64,000 bases of DNA from Tubiluchus corallicola (taxonomy: Eukaryota > Priapulida > Priapulimorpha > Priapulimorphida > Tubiluchidae), in the NCBI GenBank assembly GCA_030141605.1, contig JAQGDQ010000397.1:149513-213512 (forward strand), given 5' to 3'. A program made the translations under genes and the position numbers. Below, piece by piece: positions 1-11,989 of this stretch (the first letter of the stretch is position 1; every line of letters begins with the position of its first letter). The notes below the pieces were generated by a model. It was not told where the DNA came from, searched no databases, and saw nothing but the letters and a program-made list of their open reading frames with translations.

Positions 1-1786
1 TTAGTAAAATCGCAACTATAGTTACTTGACAGGTGACGAATCACCAGTCTAATTATTAACTATTACTGTGTTGCTTTTCTTAGCAACCAAGCACACAACG
101 TGACTACACAAGCATTTCCTTCTTCAGTTATCAGTGACTTACAGAAAGTTGCAAATAATAAATTTTGCTATCAGTAGCATTTAAAACATTAGCTAATTCA
201 AACCAATTTTAAGGAAAATCAAACTAATATAATTTTGTAGAAACTAGCGAAACCGATCAGAAGCATTTTACATAATTCGAAACAGTGTGAAATGGCAAAG
301 GATATAAGGCGATGAAGAAGCTTTAACAGGAACTCGAACTTAAGATCTGATGAACTGCACCTGACAATTGCGCAACCAGGTTTGAAAATGTACATGATGG
401 TTTACATCAGCTATAGTGAAAACAAATACCCTATCGTCATGCGTTTTGTACGAAAACCCACTTTGAGATGTGATATTTCTGCCATTTAACCAGGAATTTG
501 TTCAAAGATGTTCGCACTCATTTAGAAGGTTTAAAAAACAAGTAGCACGTCTCTTTCTCAATATAAAAAACTGACTCCTCTAAATATTCTTATAACACGC
601 CAGTGAACGCTTTTTTTTCGACGATGTTTCACGAACTTACTGGACCTTCTTATCTTTAATCTGTGATTTTGATCCCAAAATCCATCAAAATCAGCGTCCT
701 ATGAGACCCCTTGATTTTAGTTTTAGCTCATACCAAAAAAAAAATTCCAATGCACGAATGGCTCATATTCAGCCTTGCTCAACAACGCGACTCCACCACG
801 TCATTGCCACATACCAAAATTTGCGGCCTAGGTCAAAAACTGTAGTAGGACATACGGCCTAACGAGATAACAAGAACCCTGCACACACTGTGACCGGTCA
901 CATATAAACATAAGTACCCTTCCCTGAAATGTACCTTGCGAGTGTTGTGTCAACAGCCATTAGCTCTAAAAGGTCACCAGGTGGGTGTACCTTGCATTTT
1001 GGCCACTCTCGGACATTTATAGCTTGCCTTCTTTTTAAAACCTCGGGCGCACATCTATCCTACTAGCCTCCAGTACTCAAATAATGTGAAGAAAATCGAA
1101 AAAAACTGTAACTGTAATCATGATCATAATCGTAAAACTGACCGACGCGCACTACCCTTTGTCTCTTGACCAGAGGTCAGAGGCAGACATCTTGTCGTCC
1201 TTCACCAGTCCAAGGCTAACCCCCGCGTGAGTTTCGTGATCCTAGCTTGCAAGCCAAACTAGTTGTGAAATGTTTTGCAGAGAATGAATAATAATAAAGA
1301 AATAAATACCTGTACGAATTTCAATAGTAATAAAAATCTTCGTAAAACAGAATGTGATTAATTAGATAATGTTAATTCAATTTGTTCAAATAGGACTGTT
1401 CATTAGTCACATTTTCGTTTTGTTAACTACTCGGGATTGACTAGATTAATGCGCCTAGGCTTTGCCTGTTCTTACAATAGTCATTCCGCTAACTACATTA
1501 TTTTACTTATAATCATGTATGCATTATCAATGGTGCGTCAAAGAGGAACAAATTCACTCATTCAGATGCATCAGTATTGAGTTTGCTGAACAATTTCTCT
1601 GAGATATTGAGATATTGCCCTGGTCCATAATCCTCAAGACTGGTGGTTTCGTGTAATTTGCCTAGTTATAAACAGCTTAGTTTATTAAAAAATGTCGATT
1701 CACAAAATTTCTGGAAGAAAAATAGTTAATTTAATTTCTCTGTTTTTGATCACGATGAATATTTACAACGTGCTCGCAGTGCTATA
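1..1786. other. Intergenic region upstream of fucosyltransferase
   Basis: No convincing coding region is seen. Bases 1-150 resemble 24650-24760 in the same orientation (shared 'cagtctaattattaac' and 'ttatcagtaa/gt' blocks), so the left edge holds a dispersed repeat. The rest is A+T-rich with no recognised element. A distal promoter for the gene starting at 1787 could lie here, but I cannot point to one. Confidence 0.5.
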
Positions 1787-3070
1787 ATGAAATTTTGTCA
1801 CCGTATTATTGTGAAACTATGCTTTTTATCAGTGTTGCTTTTGACTGTTTACAGATTAAAAAGCAGAATAGAGGAACTCGAAAAACATAAAAAGAAAACG
1901 TTTTACTGTATCACAGGTAATAAGAAGACGAATTGTACTGTGTCAGCAACCATTGTCGGAAAGCTTGGTGAAACAACCCCGGATTGGTCACCAACTTGGC
2001 AAAATACTTTGAAAGTTATACTATACTGGAACAAACTGAATAACTACGACGACTTTAGATGGGGTTTTGGAAGGCAGCCGTTCTTAGAGAATTGTGCGTT
2101 TGAAAATTCTTTTTGTGTGACAACATTAAACCGTTCGATGCTTGCTTTCAGTGATGCTGTGGTTCTTTATGGGCGTTCAAAATATAGCACAATTCCGAAA
2201 TTAAAACCTGCAGGGCAAAAGTGGGTTTTCTTTCTAGCTGAACCACCAAGTTCGACGACAAAAAATCTATCTGACCTAAATGACGTATTCCACTGGACAA
2301 TGACGTATCGTCTAGATTCTGATATTGTGACAAAATATGGTGACATCGTTAAACGTGGCCTAGAGGAAAAATACGTGTTAGGACAACATCGTAGGTTCAG
2401 GAAGAAGAAAGCTGTGGCTTGGTTTGTAAGCCATTGCGAAACGGCTAGTCTACGTGAATTTTATGTTTACCAACTGAGGAAATTTATTAGCATAGACATA
2501 TATGGTCATTGTGCCAATAGACTTAGATATAGAAACAGAAAAATGGGTTATGAATATCTTGAGCAGAATTATAAATTTTATCTCTCATTTGAGAACTCTA
2601 TCTGTAAAGATTATATTACTGAAAAGGTTTATGCGGTATTGATGTATGATGTGGTTCCAATTGTTATGGGCGGTGCAAATTATTCTTATTTTCTGCCGCC
2701 ACATTCGTACATAAATGTGGATGACTTTGAATCACCTAAACATCTTGCAATTTTTTTAAAAGGAATGACTTCTGAAGAATATGATGAATATTTTAAATGG
2801 AAAGTAAAATATAAGTCGATTTTGATTTTTCCAACCAATGCAAACTTGCAATACGGTATAGGTGGTACTTCTCAATACTGGTGTGAACTGTGTAAAAAGC
2901 TTCACGAAGAAAATAGCAACGCCACGCTGCGTATTACAGATAGACTATTTTCTTGTCTTAGCAACACCAACAGGAGACTAAATGTTTGGTGGAATGAAAA
3001 TCAATGTTTTAATGACAAATACACCTTTCACAAAATGTCTCTTACAAGGAAACAACTATATAGAACATGA
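1787..3070 (+). CDS. Alpha-1,3-fucosyltransferase (GT10 family), single exon
   Basis: The 427-residue product is a GT10 fucosyltransferase, expected to move fucose from GDP-fucose to N-acetylglucosamine-containing glycans in the Golgi lumen. It has the type II layout: a short basic N-terminus, a membrane anchor at about residues 8-24, then a stem. The family motif WTMTYRLDSDI lies near residue 170. The GDP-fucose-binding C-terminal signature (YLSFENS, DYITEKVY, YDVVPIVMGG, PPHSYINVDDF) runs from about residue 264 to 315. A Cys-rich tail (WCELCKKLH, then WW...C near the end) is shared with the second copy at 43336. The length is normal for invertebrate family members. ATG is the first in-frame start and gives the anchor. 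AATAAA occurs at 3088-3093, soon after the stop. There is no intron or frame break, so the gene looks functional. The acceptor linkage cannot be told from sequence. Confidence 0.93.
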   Translation: MKFCHRIIVKLCFLSVLLLTVYRLKSRIEELEKHKKKTFYCITGNKKTNCTVSATIVGKLGETTPDWSPTWQNTLKVILYWNKLNNYDDFRWGFGRQPFLENCAFENSFCVTTLNRSMLAFSDAVVLYGRSKYSTIPKLKPAGQKWVFFLAEPPSSTTKNLSDLNDVFHWTMTYRLDSDIVTKYGDIVKRGLEEKYVLGQHRRFRKKKAVAWFVSHCETASLREFYVYQLRKFISIDIYGHCANRLRYRNRKMGYEYLEQNYKFYLSFENSICKDYITEKVYAVLMYDVVPIVMGGANYSYFLPPHSYINVDDFESPKHLAIFLKGMTSEEYDEYFKWKVKYKSILIFPTNANLQYGIGGTSQYWCELCKKLHEENSNATLRITDRLFSCLSNTNRRLNVWWNENQCFNDKYTFHKMSLTRKQLYRT

Positions 3071-3343
3071 CTGTAACATCCTGTGACAATAAAACACGTT
3101 TGCAAATTATTTTTGCTTTTATATATAAGTGTCGGGATTATTATTTCAATTTACAGAGCGAACATTGTACAGGACATTATAAAAAACAGTCTTTCAACAA
3201 ACAACATTAACAAAATAGTAGTTTTACCAAGGCGAGGTCTTCTCCAGTACTTGGGTAGGACCGGTCCTTCCTCACGCACGTTGTAGTAATGCAGCAGAAT
3301 TCGGTCTGCAATGGAAGTTGGCTAAGTTAGCGTCTCTCTCAGT

Positions 3344-3647
3344 CTACTTCGTGAGCAGCAGGTAGCCTTTTCCAGGAAGTATCCACAGCTTTCCATCCAA
3401 CTGGCAGGACACGTAGTAGAGTCTCTGGAGATCGGATAATGAGAAGATCATCTCCTCCGAGTTCCACGCAGAACGGAAGCGATTTAGACCATCGAACGTG
3501 AAGTCAAAGGTGACAGTATCTTCATCCAACGTAAAGGTAATTAGGCTATGTAATGAATGCCTAATTTAACAAATGTCTCTTAGCAATTGTGTAACTGACG
3601 AGGTTTCACCAGCAGAAGAAGAACATAATAATGAACAAACCATCCAT
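3344..3647 (-). CDS. Possible small secreted protein, two exons
   Basis: On the minus strand an ATG at 3647 opens a hydrophobic leader (MDGLFIIMFFFCW-like). A donor (CTG|GTGAAA) follows at 3609 and an acceptor (catag) ends at 3546, giving a 64-base intron. Joining them continues in frame into a 3545-3344 exon that ends in TAG, for a predicted 79-residue product. The second exon is G+C-richer than its surroundings and has a coding-like composition (motifs DEDTVTFDFTFDG, YYVSCQLDGKLW, PGKGYLLL). A CCAAT-like box and an A+T-rich TATA-like stretch lie upstream on the same strand. I do not recognise the family. The intron is short and its pyrimidine tract weak, so the second exon could instead be the last exon of another gene or a relic. 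Confidence 0.3.
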
Positions 3648-3652
3648 TTCTC

Positions 3653-5499
3653 GTTCAATCATCGTATGAAAGAAACCATGATATAGTTATATCTGACCAT
3701 TTCTCAACACGGTCACTTTACACTCTCCGCCACGTAGGCCAATACGTCTAATATCTAAGCCTCGAAAGCTAGCCGACCAATCAGAAACGAGTTCTGGGTG
3801 AAGTGACCTCAGTAGTACAGTGACGAAGCTTTCACATTTGTTCAAACACGGGCATAATATTATCATGGAAAAAATTGTTGCTAAACGTATTTTCGCTTAA
3901 AAAATACAAGTCATGTTGAAACGAAACGAATTTCATCTTCTTCTGCCTAATTACATATTTAAGGTAGCTTAACAGAAAAATGGCTTCATTTAATGGATAA
4001 CTTCGTCAAAAATAATGCTACTTTTGACTAAAGATGGCAGCACAAGATTGGAACATTAAATCAATACATCAATATTATCAATCATTAGGTAAATAACTCG
4101 TGATACCGTTTAGGTTAATACTTAAAGTGAAAAATAATTAGTTGCAGTAATCTGCTAGTTGGGGGACCATCACAATGACTTAGCTTGAAATATATTTCGA
4201 GCAACAGTCATGTTAGCTCATAACATAATAGACAATTAAATGTGTGATTTGCACTCCAACATATATTTTTTGTCATTCTCGGAGTCCTCCAAACTGTTAG
4301 CTGCATGCCTATAGTTAAAATTGCAAATGGTCTGTATTATTAATAGCACTGGCCATGAGCTATATTTATTATGTTATTATATTTCCACAAAAAGCAAAAC
4401 GAAATAAGTTACAGCTGCGATATCGTAAACCGGCCAAATTTATGAGGTGTTTGATACAGTGCGCACTTGACCAGACCCACAGCGTCATTGACAAGGCGGC
4501 CCAAATATAGGAGGGGTTTGATACAGTGCGCACGAGCTACTGCAACAAACTAGAATTAGATATTATCGACTGAAATGGATCTATAAAGCGAATATCTGTC
4601 CAGATTCGTTTTCAAATTACAAGGTAAGAAAAAAATATATAACTGTGCTAAAATGGCTAAAAGTAATGTTTATTCTAATGCTAGCAGTTTTTTAGCATAA
4701 CACAAATAAACGGATACTAATTTTAGCTAAACAGACTTTGAGTTCTCCATTCAATGTCAGATGAATTATCATTCAAAATAATTTCATTGTCATCAGTGTC
4801 AAATGTAAGAACATGCATTCAATCGCTAATAAGGTTTTCAGAAAGCATATTATGCAACTAAAACATCAAATCTGCTTAAAAAACTGTTCAACGCTAGCTG
4901 CCATGGTTGCTCTTACTTTCTGTGAATGCACGCCCAGGTGCAAGAAAAATTGCTTAGGCATGTTAATAATAGCCTCAGCTAAATAGTGTCATTGATGCAA
5001 ATCTTTTATCCTTTGGTTATGCAAAAAAAATATACAAACACTGAAAATGAAGAAAGCAACAGAACTTATTTCATTATATGATTTAGTTGGATATTTATCG
5101 TTACTTTTCCATATTTCATTGAAATTGAAGGCATGAAAGTTTAGCTCATAAGGTTTCGTTCTTACCCGTGAGATGGGCCACTTTACTGTCATGAGTGACT
5201 AAATACTAGCTGCTCACATAGAGTCAGTTATTGCAAAATGCAAAAAGTCAATTTGGAAAAAATGTAGAACATATGTACACAGCTGTTAAAAATTATTATT
5301 TTTGGGGTGCTAAAATAAACTTAATTTTTCAAATTTTTGCTTATCGAAGTAAACGAATAATTACAGTACTCCACAAATGCCTATTTCAATCTTTCAGGAA
5401 CAAACAGTTTTTGTATTTTTAGCCCTGTCATTTTTGTAAGAGCAAAATCTTCATAGAGTATTCTTTTACAAGCTCCACAATAGTGCATACGTTCAGTAA
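3653..5499. other. Intergenic, with a 67-bp duplicated segment
   Basis: No gene is recognised. A short direct duplication lies at about 4431-4466 and 4498-4533: both halves end in an identical 17-base block (tttgatacagtgcgcac) 67 bases apart. The rest is A+T-rich unique-looking sequence. Confidence 0.4.
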
Positions 5500-8400
5500 G
5501 AAAAACAATGAATCCATTTAATTTATTTTAATCTATCGTTGTTTCTAACTCTTATCTTGGCATCTTTTTCCAGGTTTGACGTATTTGCACAAGTGTGAAT
5601 TTGTCGAAATACATTTCATTACTTCACAAACATGCAGGAAACTATTCGTTCATGTTTAGTATTTCACAACAAACCGTGACATAATTTACCGTGCCTCTAA
5701 AGAGTTATTGTGTCAAACATTTGCAATAGCATTTGTTCAAACAATTAGGATTGTTACACACGAATCTATGTTTACACATTGGATTTGAGCTATTTCGCAC
5801 AGATGTTAAAATCTTTCATGTTATTTTCAGTCTTTTAATAAACTTTTCCGCATTTTTCAAAATTTATTTTCTAGCTCTTGTTCTGGCACCTCTCGCTGTG
5901 TGTTCTCAATGATAAGACATGATAATGATTTGACATGATAAGCATTCTTTTGGCAAAGGAGATTAAATTTTGGTAATTTCAGTTAATAATCAGTTAGTGC
6001 CTAGTGGCACAGCTCATTTGAAGCATGTTGTTCATAGGAATAGCTATAACTTTCAATACTTCACATCATAAACATGATCCTGCTTGGGTCATTTGTGATT
6101 ACAATCCGGTACTTTCAACTCAATTGAAGTATTTTGCCATTCTGTCAATGGCGCCCCAGGGTGGTGATTTAATTTAAAAAATCTTTATATTCTGTAGACA
6201 TTCTTGTCTGCATTTGCTTTTCATCTCTTCTTGACATTCACTGGGGTTCTCGAGGTTAGCTAAACAAAAAGCTTCTGCAGACTATTGACATTCTTGTCTC
6301 TCTACTTGCTAGGCGTCTCTTCTCAACTCTTTCCCTGTGTGTTCCAGGGACGCGGTTAAACTGAACAAAAAACTTCTGCAGACTATTGATATTCTTGTCT
6401 ATATTTGCTAAGCATCTTTTCTTAACTCTTTCACGAGGAGTTCCAGGGAGGCAGCTTAACCAAACAAAAAATCTTCTGCAGTCTATTGATAATATTCTCG
6501 GTCTTTCAGCTCATTCTTTCCAGTATTTAAACAGTAAACAGGGTGACTAGTTTACTTAAGAATTCTGAAATCTGGTAAATTACTTTTTCACAGTTTAACA
6601 CAAAGAAGTAAAACTATTCATCCATATTTCAAATCAAATATAGACGTATTAAATTTGAAAGTGCTTTTGTTGGGCGTGATTTTGAAAAATATTTTTGCAA
6701 ACTCGTTATACATATAATATATATATAGCTTTAAAAACACGTAACATCACAATTTTATACGAAATAAACTCATCATAAAATTTGTAATAATTATTATCAT
6801 TTCCACCAGCAGAACAACAGCCTATAAAAATCTCACCGCACTACACCTCACTGCATGTTAAATCACATTTACGAAATTCTTACGACTGATGTTGTTGGCT
6901 TTTTCAGGCAATGCTCTTCAAAGTCATCAATATTGCAATTTAGTGAAATTAATCAAATATTTTTTAACTTCTTTACTGTCAAGTAAAGTGTATCGCTTCT
7001 TTACTATTAATTTGCCTAGTTAAACTACAGACCCATTTATTTAGTTCCTTATTTATATTCTACATTAATAATAAATTTTGAGTCACCTGAGTCATTGATA
7101 AAGGCTAGTGATAAATAAGATTCTCAAACTTCTTTGACACGTATATTTGGCCAGTTGGTTGAGTAACACAAAAGTAACACATCGTAAGTTGGCAACTTGT
7201 AATTTGCCCAAGAATCAAAGTGCTAATTAACAACAAAATTGGCACTAATGTTTGGTACTGATGTTGCAAAGTAGGTTTCGTTAGAACCAGCTTTGGAGCT
7301 AAAACAAAAAGAGCTGCCGACAGACAACCAATTTTCCAACAAAAATTATTATAGTTTTTAATTCACCTAAATTGACGCATATGAAAAAAATCATGTGCTT
7401 GCTCTCTTGGAATCCTGGCAATTTTGTTGGATTCTAAATAATTGATTTATGCTACTTTTAAAAGTGCTACACCACACAAATACAACCATAATAAGAGCAG
7501 TGTAAAGACTTTGCAAGTTAATTTTACAGACTTTTGTTAATTTAAGTGTAGTTATAGTGCTGTAGAATAAATATGTTGTCTCTTTTTAAACTCGTTACGG
7601 TAAATGCATTTCAATGATAATTTTTGATTTTTCTATTTTTCTTCAGCTTTAATAAATGGTGATTTGCAACAAATAAGCGTCTGTTGCCCACTTACTGGAC
7701 CTAGTTCTCACTGAACTCAAAGATTTTTTGTCAGCAATGGTCAAATGGAAAACAATTTTTTGTTACCACTGGACACATAATAAAGTGATAATCATTTTTC
7801 TGAAGATTTTTAGCAATGCCTTTTCAGCATGTGGTAAAACTACTTTTTTGCTATCAAAACAATATTGTGAGCATTAAATAAACATATTAGTGAATTCATT
7901 CAGTTTATTTTTATCTTTTGTTTTTCTTGCGCCTAGTTTGTTTTCTCAACCATCTTCCTGATGTCTCTTCCCAGTTGTGTCAGCCTCGGGTGTGAAGTAT
8001 TTGCAAAAGTAACTTTAAATTTGAGAAATAATGAAATATGCGTGGAAAACTCTTTATTTTAATTAGATAAACCAAAAATAAACGTTGCAATATCATTCAC
8101 TAGACTCTAAAGGGTTATTGTGTTCAACATTTGCAATAACATTAAATTTTGTTCAAATGTCAATAGCTGTCAATCACGAATTGAATTGGCTGGGTGCGAT
8201 TCGTAGAAAAATATTGATCATTTTCAATTATTGATCACGAATCAGAATTTACAAATCGTATTTGCGAAATTCATTTCACACAAAGTTTCATGCTCATAAG
8301 AAAGCGTTAGTGTGGCTTTTTTACTCAAATAGTGGCTGAGATTCCTGGATATTATTGATTTTGTGATAACGTGATAAAGAAACGAGTGACTGTTTCAGTC

Positions 8401-8600
8401 AATTTAGTTTGCTCAATGCAAAATGTGATATCTTTATGCAAACTTACCAGCACAGTAAAAAACGTTGGGTGAAATTTTTGACACTGCTGTGATGGAGAAG
8501 ATAATCCACCAATGTAATTCTCAAGGAAAGCTCACTGCTATACACAAAGAGTTTAGAGGTGTTTATAATTGTGATTATAACTTATTGTCATGTCTTTGAA
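5500..8600 (+). repeat. Complex non-coding repeat block, copy A
   Basis: This stretch has no long open frames but shares ordered modules with 24830-26700 and, more diverged, with 30600-30900. Modules seen: a unit with 'aactctt..cctgg..ttccagg' (5540-5590, 6181-6510, 7905-7990); a 'ctctaaag(a/g)gttattgtgt..caacatttgcaata' block present twice (about 5695 and 8104); the post-array segment beginning 'ttccagtatttaaacag' at 6517; and a tail 'gggtgcgatt..ttgat..acgaatca..tttacaaatcgtatttg' at 8190-8530. The same tail follows the array at 26330-26680. The structure suggests a several-kb non-autonomous or satellite-like family rather than unique DNA. Confidence 0.6.
6181..6510 (+). repeat. Tandem array of about 100-bp units (3 copies)
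   Basis: The motif 'ttcttgtct' recurs near 6201, 6291, 6392 and (diverged) 6491. Each unit carries 'ctctttc..ggagttccaggga', then 'cttaaccaaacaaaaaa', then 'cttctgcag(a/t)ctattga'. It is the same unit as at 25745-26165. Confidence 0.7.
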
Positions 8601-9013
8601 ATAATTCTTTTGGACGCGACGCGGACACAAGAAACTAGCAAAATTACGTAAAGAAATTCAACAATTATAGATTTTTGCCTAAATATTTGAGGGGCGAGAA
8701 TTCCAATAAAGTGGCTTTTTGATCACTTTTGCAATTCTCAAACTGATTTGCTTGTCCAGTGAGGTTTCATCTCCTACGTAGTTCTGTGCGTGAGTAATGT
8801 TTATGTTATGCACGTCCTGTACCACATCAGTTTTGCTTAGCAGAGTAATTTAGAGTAAGTTTTGCTATCTAGTATGAACACGCTTACGAGTTACTTAGAG
8901 AGTTAACATTAACGAGAGAACACAGCCTAATTTGAATGTGCCATTATCTAAAGTACTAAACTAAATTGGCGGTTGGTGTTCATCTCTGACTTGCTGCTGA
9001 GTCAGGTTGATCA

Positions 9014-9230
9014 CTATCGATATCTCAGAAGGATGAGGGCTTTAGAGTTTGTATATAGGAACATTTTTTGTAAACCTGTTTTTACATGATAAACTCGGAC
9101 ATCGCGCCGCTTGCCTTTTGATCCTATGCATACATTGTAGTTCCAGTCTGACAGGTTGTCCACTACTGGAATGGGACCACGCCAACATGGGCTCATCTTT
9201 TTGCCCCATCTTTTGTACTGAATTGTTTTT
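9014..9230 (-). pseudogene. Ty3/gypsy-type integrase C-terminal relic
   Basis: The minus-strand translation contains WGKKMSPCWRGPIPVVDNLSD followed by NYNV and VRVYHVKTGLQ. This fits the integrase C-terminal pattern of Ty3/gypsy and retrovirus-like elements (K-hydrophobic-P-x-W-x-GP-x-x-V-x-x-L-S-D, then V-x-H-V-x-x-L-x). Only this piece is recognisable. The surrounding frame is not retroviral-like, so it is an isolated fragment, unrelated in position to the fuller element at 38-42 kb. Confidence 0.55.
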
Positions 9231-9479
9231 AAAGTTTGCAGTAATTTTGATTCTATTATATTAATTTTTTTGTAGAATGAAGAATTTGTAATATTTACCA
9301 AAGACATTGTTGATGAAATGATCATTAAAAACCTATAAGGAAAGCTGAAGTACAATGGTAAAGATGCACATATTTTGGCCAAGCCTGAAAGTGACACTAC
9401 ATTTTGCTGATAACATACGAACAAATATCAGTTTGTAAATTAACTCTAGAATCTAGAAAAAATTCTTTGAGCCTGCTAC

Positions 9480-9720
9480 AAATTCAACATATCTGGAAAA
9501 TGAACTCCTGATTGATTGATGTGATTGATTGATTGAATAACTGTATTACATGTAATATTAAGTTTGTGATATATATGTAAGTTTTTTGTGCTTGAACCAT
9601 TATACTAACGTTTGGTTTCTTTGTTTAGATGTATAATGTTTTTTAGTAATTTTCCTACGTCTTTTGTATTTTGCTTTGCTCAATGGTTCAATAAATAAAT
9701 AAATATATGTATATATAAAT
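9480..9720 (+). repeat. LINE/SINE 3' tail
   Basis: A segment with a run of 'attgattga' near 9520 ends in 'caatggttcaataaataaataaatata' style tandem AATA/TAAA units at 9688-9715. Such short-motif tails are typical of non-LTR retrotransposon 3' ends. No coding part is attached. Confidence 0.45.
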
Positions 9721-9756
9721 GAATATAACCAGCAGTAGCTTTTACTAATGTAAAAT

Positions 9757-9870
9757 TAGTACAGAGTAGAATAGAATGACGTCACACCAATGACTTGTGC
9801 CAGCAGTTCTCAATGGAAGAATCTCCCGAAATATAACATCAACTCCTCACAGCTCCTCGTGGTGGAGGCC
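9757..9870 (+). repeat. Dispersed repeat shared with 18135-18250
   Basis: Both places carry 'agagta(g/t)aatag..atgacgtca', then 'caatg', then 'gccagcagtt/gtcagcagttt' and a purine-rich stretch in the same order and orientation. The boundaries and class are unknown. Confidence 0.5.
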
Positions 9871-10737
9871 TCCAGAAATTACAATTTCAATACATAATTT
9901 CTGAGAAAGTTATTCCTTATAACTAGGCCAAACTTTTTACTGGGTTAACCTAACAGAGAAAGCACTACCCCTTCATTACACCGGAGAAATAAATAAATTC
10001 TATGTAACATTTGGGTTTGGGGAAAAACCTGTACCGCCTACATTACAGCAAGTCAGGTTTTCCCATCTCTTAATTTCTGCTTTGAATGTCATACCAGAGT
10101 TAATAATTATTAATTTATTTTAACACACATTGAGCATTTAACGGGGCACTAAATTAAGTTTCTATTTACATAAATACTCAGATAAAATACAGACATAATA
10201 TAGAAGTAATTTCTGGAGTATAATTTTATAAATATTTTGCTGTAGCTAAGATGATTTTTATATATAACCTGTGTTTTTATATTCACCTCTACCGCACTCA
10301 CAGTTCTAATTTTTTGCACCAGAAGCTTTTGGCTCTTAGCAGTGGGTCCCAGGCAATAATTGAATGATATTTCACCTTGTATAATGTATACTATCATATT
10401 TTTATGGCAAATAAACATAGTACTTCATACAGTTATTTACAAGAGGCAAATACTTTATTTGCTACTCTGAAATGTATTTCCATAACAATTATCTTTTCTG
10501 CCAAGCCTAAGCACTCGTAGTCTAGGATTAATTAGTTGATTAACTGCAACCAGTACTATCATTGTATAAAGTGTTTGTATTTGCATTTTTCTCGCACATT
10601 TGCTGCAAGATGAAAGGCCATTTTGACCGCGTTGTAACGGACTTGATACCACATGACTCGCCCATTAGTGCCATTAACACTTTTAGTCCCAAATTATTTT
10701 TTAATAAGAAAAAAAATTAGGCTTAGTACATCGGCTG

Positions 10738-11958
10738 CTAAACATGGTAAAAAGCAAATGCTGTATATTTAATAAAAATCTGAAGTTTATTCATTACATT
10801 TGATAACGTCCTGGAATTCTGACTTATTTGAAATCTCAACATGGAATTTACATGTTGAATCTCAAAGAAACAATTGCGATCATCTTGCATTTTATACATT
10901 TTGTTTGGCTTGCACTTGCATATGTGCCTTAATTGTTTATTTTTGGAAAGTGTCCAACCCGATATTTCTAGCTTTCTAGGTTTGTACATTGTGTTTGGAT
11001 GTTGTAGTGCTTAGGTTGCACATTATCCTCGTCTGACTCTTCAGCAGATGGTGGGAGGCCTCGTTTACGGCTCACTTTCGATCTTTTTGTCTTCTGATAG
11101 TAAAGAAGTACTCAATTCTGAAGCAAATTCCATGAGATCCATTTGTGATTTTTTTGGGAGCATCAGATGTGTACAGTGACGACGGTATTGTAGCCAACCA
11201 TTTACAACTGCAACTCTAAGGCACGAAAGGAATACTCTTCTGTACCACTTTGTATTTTTATGATCAACTCTGTAGAAACTCATCAACATTTCAGACAGAT
11301 CTGCTGCCCCCATGTGCATGTTGTACTCTGTTAGTCTAACCTTGTTCAACAGTTCAACAATTCATGTTGTTCAACAGTAGTCTAACCTTGAACAATCTGT
11401 TGTACGCGGGATCAATTTCAAAAATCAAAAATCAATTTCTGCTCATATGATCTGCAATGGCAGACACTCGAAATTTTTTTTGACCAATACTCTATATTGA
11501 GGCACACCCGTCAAACCCATTCTGATGAGAATTCCTAAATAAATTTCGATTTCTTCAGTTGAGGTCACAAAGTTGCCTCCATCTTCCGCTGCATACAAAT
11601 TTGTCTGCTCCACTATAAGGTCTATCAATTCAACTGGTCAAAATTGATTAAAATACCAAGAAGCTGGTTGGATGCTGTCTCTGTAGTCCTCCACCTCCCC
11701 CGAGAATTCTATGGCAGTAGGCTGTGCATTCTTTTTGTGTGTGTTCCATTTAAAACCAGAGCCTTTGTTCTGCACAGCAGTTGATGTTGTTGGCTGATTA
11801 CTGTCGATTTCTGAGTCACTAACTTCTGAGCATGAAGACTCTGAGTAATCACCTTCTCCATCATCATCATCAGATTCATTCTCAGGCTCAGACACGTCAG
11901 CATCCAGTAACAAAATTAATTCTCTTCTGCCATGTCTTACAACAACATCCGAGTCCAT
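10738..11958 (-). mobile_element. piggyBac transposon, catalytic core deleted
   Basis: Three minus-strand blocks give piggyBac transposase in order. The first, 11958-11638, is an acidic Asp/Glu/Ser-rich N-terminus ending near F-x-G...YF-x-x-F. The second, 11628-11443, has the N-terminal domain pattern 'IVEQTNLYA..(T)S.EEI.IYLGI.I.MGL...P.YR'. The third, 11349-11065, has the C-terminal domain ('YNMHMGAADLSEML..YR', 'KWYRRVF', 'VAVVNGWL.YRR'). The 10989-10738 stretch includes 'RHICKCKPNK' and 'RNCFFEIQHV', a degenerate Cys-rich C-terminal domain. Only about 90 bases separate the second and third blocks, so the region holding the DDD catalytic residues is missing. A duplicated 12-mer (agtctaaccttg) marks the deletion junction at about 11333-11390. 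No TTAA-flanked ends could be assigned. The copy is inactive. Confidence 0.8.
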
Positions 11959-11989
11959 ACATCCACTGGCTTTTCATAAAATTTTGATG

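Noticed and set aside
3083-3286. Open frame with a membrane-like segment right after the first fucosyltransferase
   Set aside because: It begins at GTG, not ATG, has no splice signals and overlaps the AATAAA. It is most likely 3' UTR.
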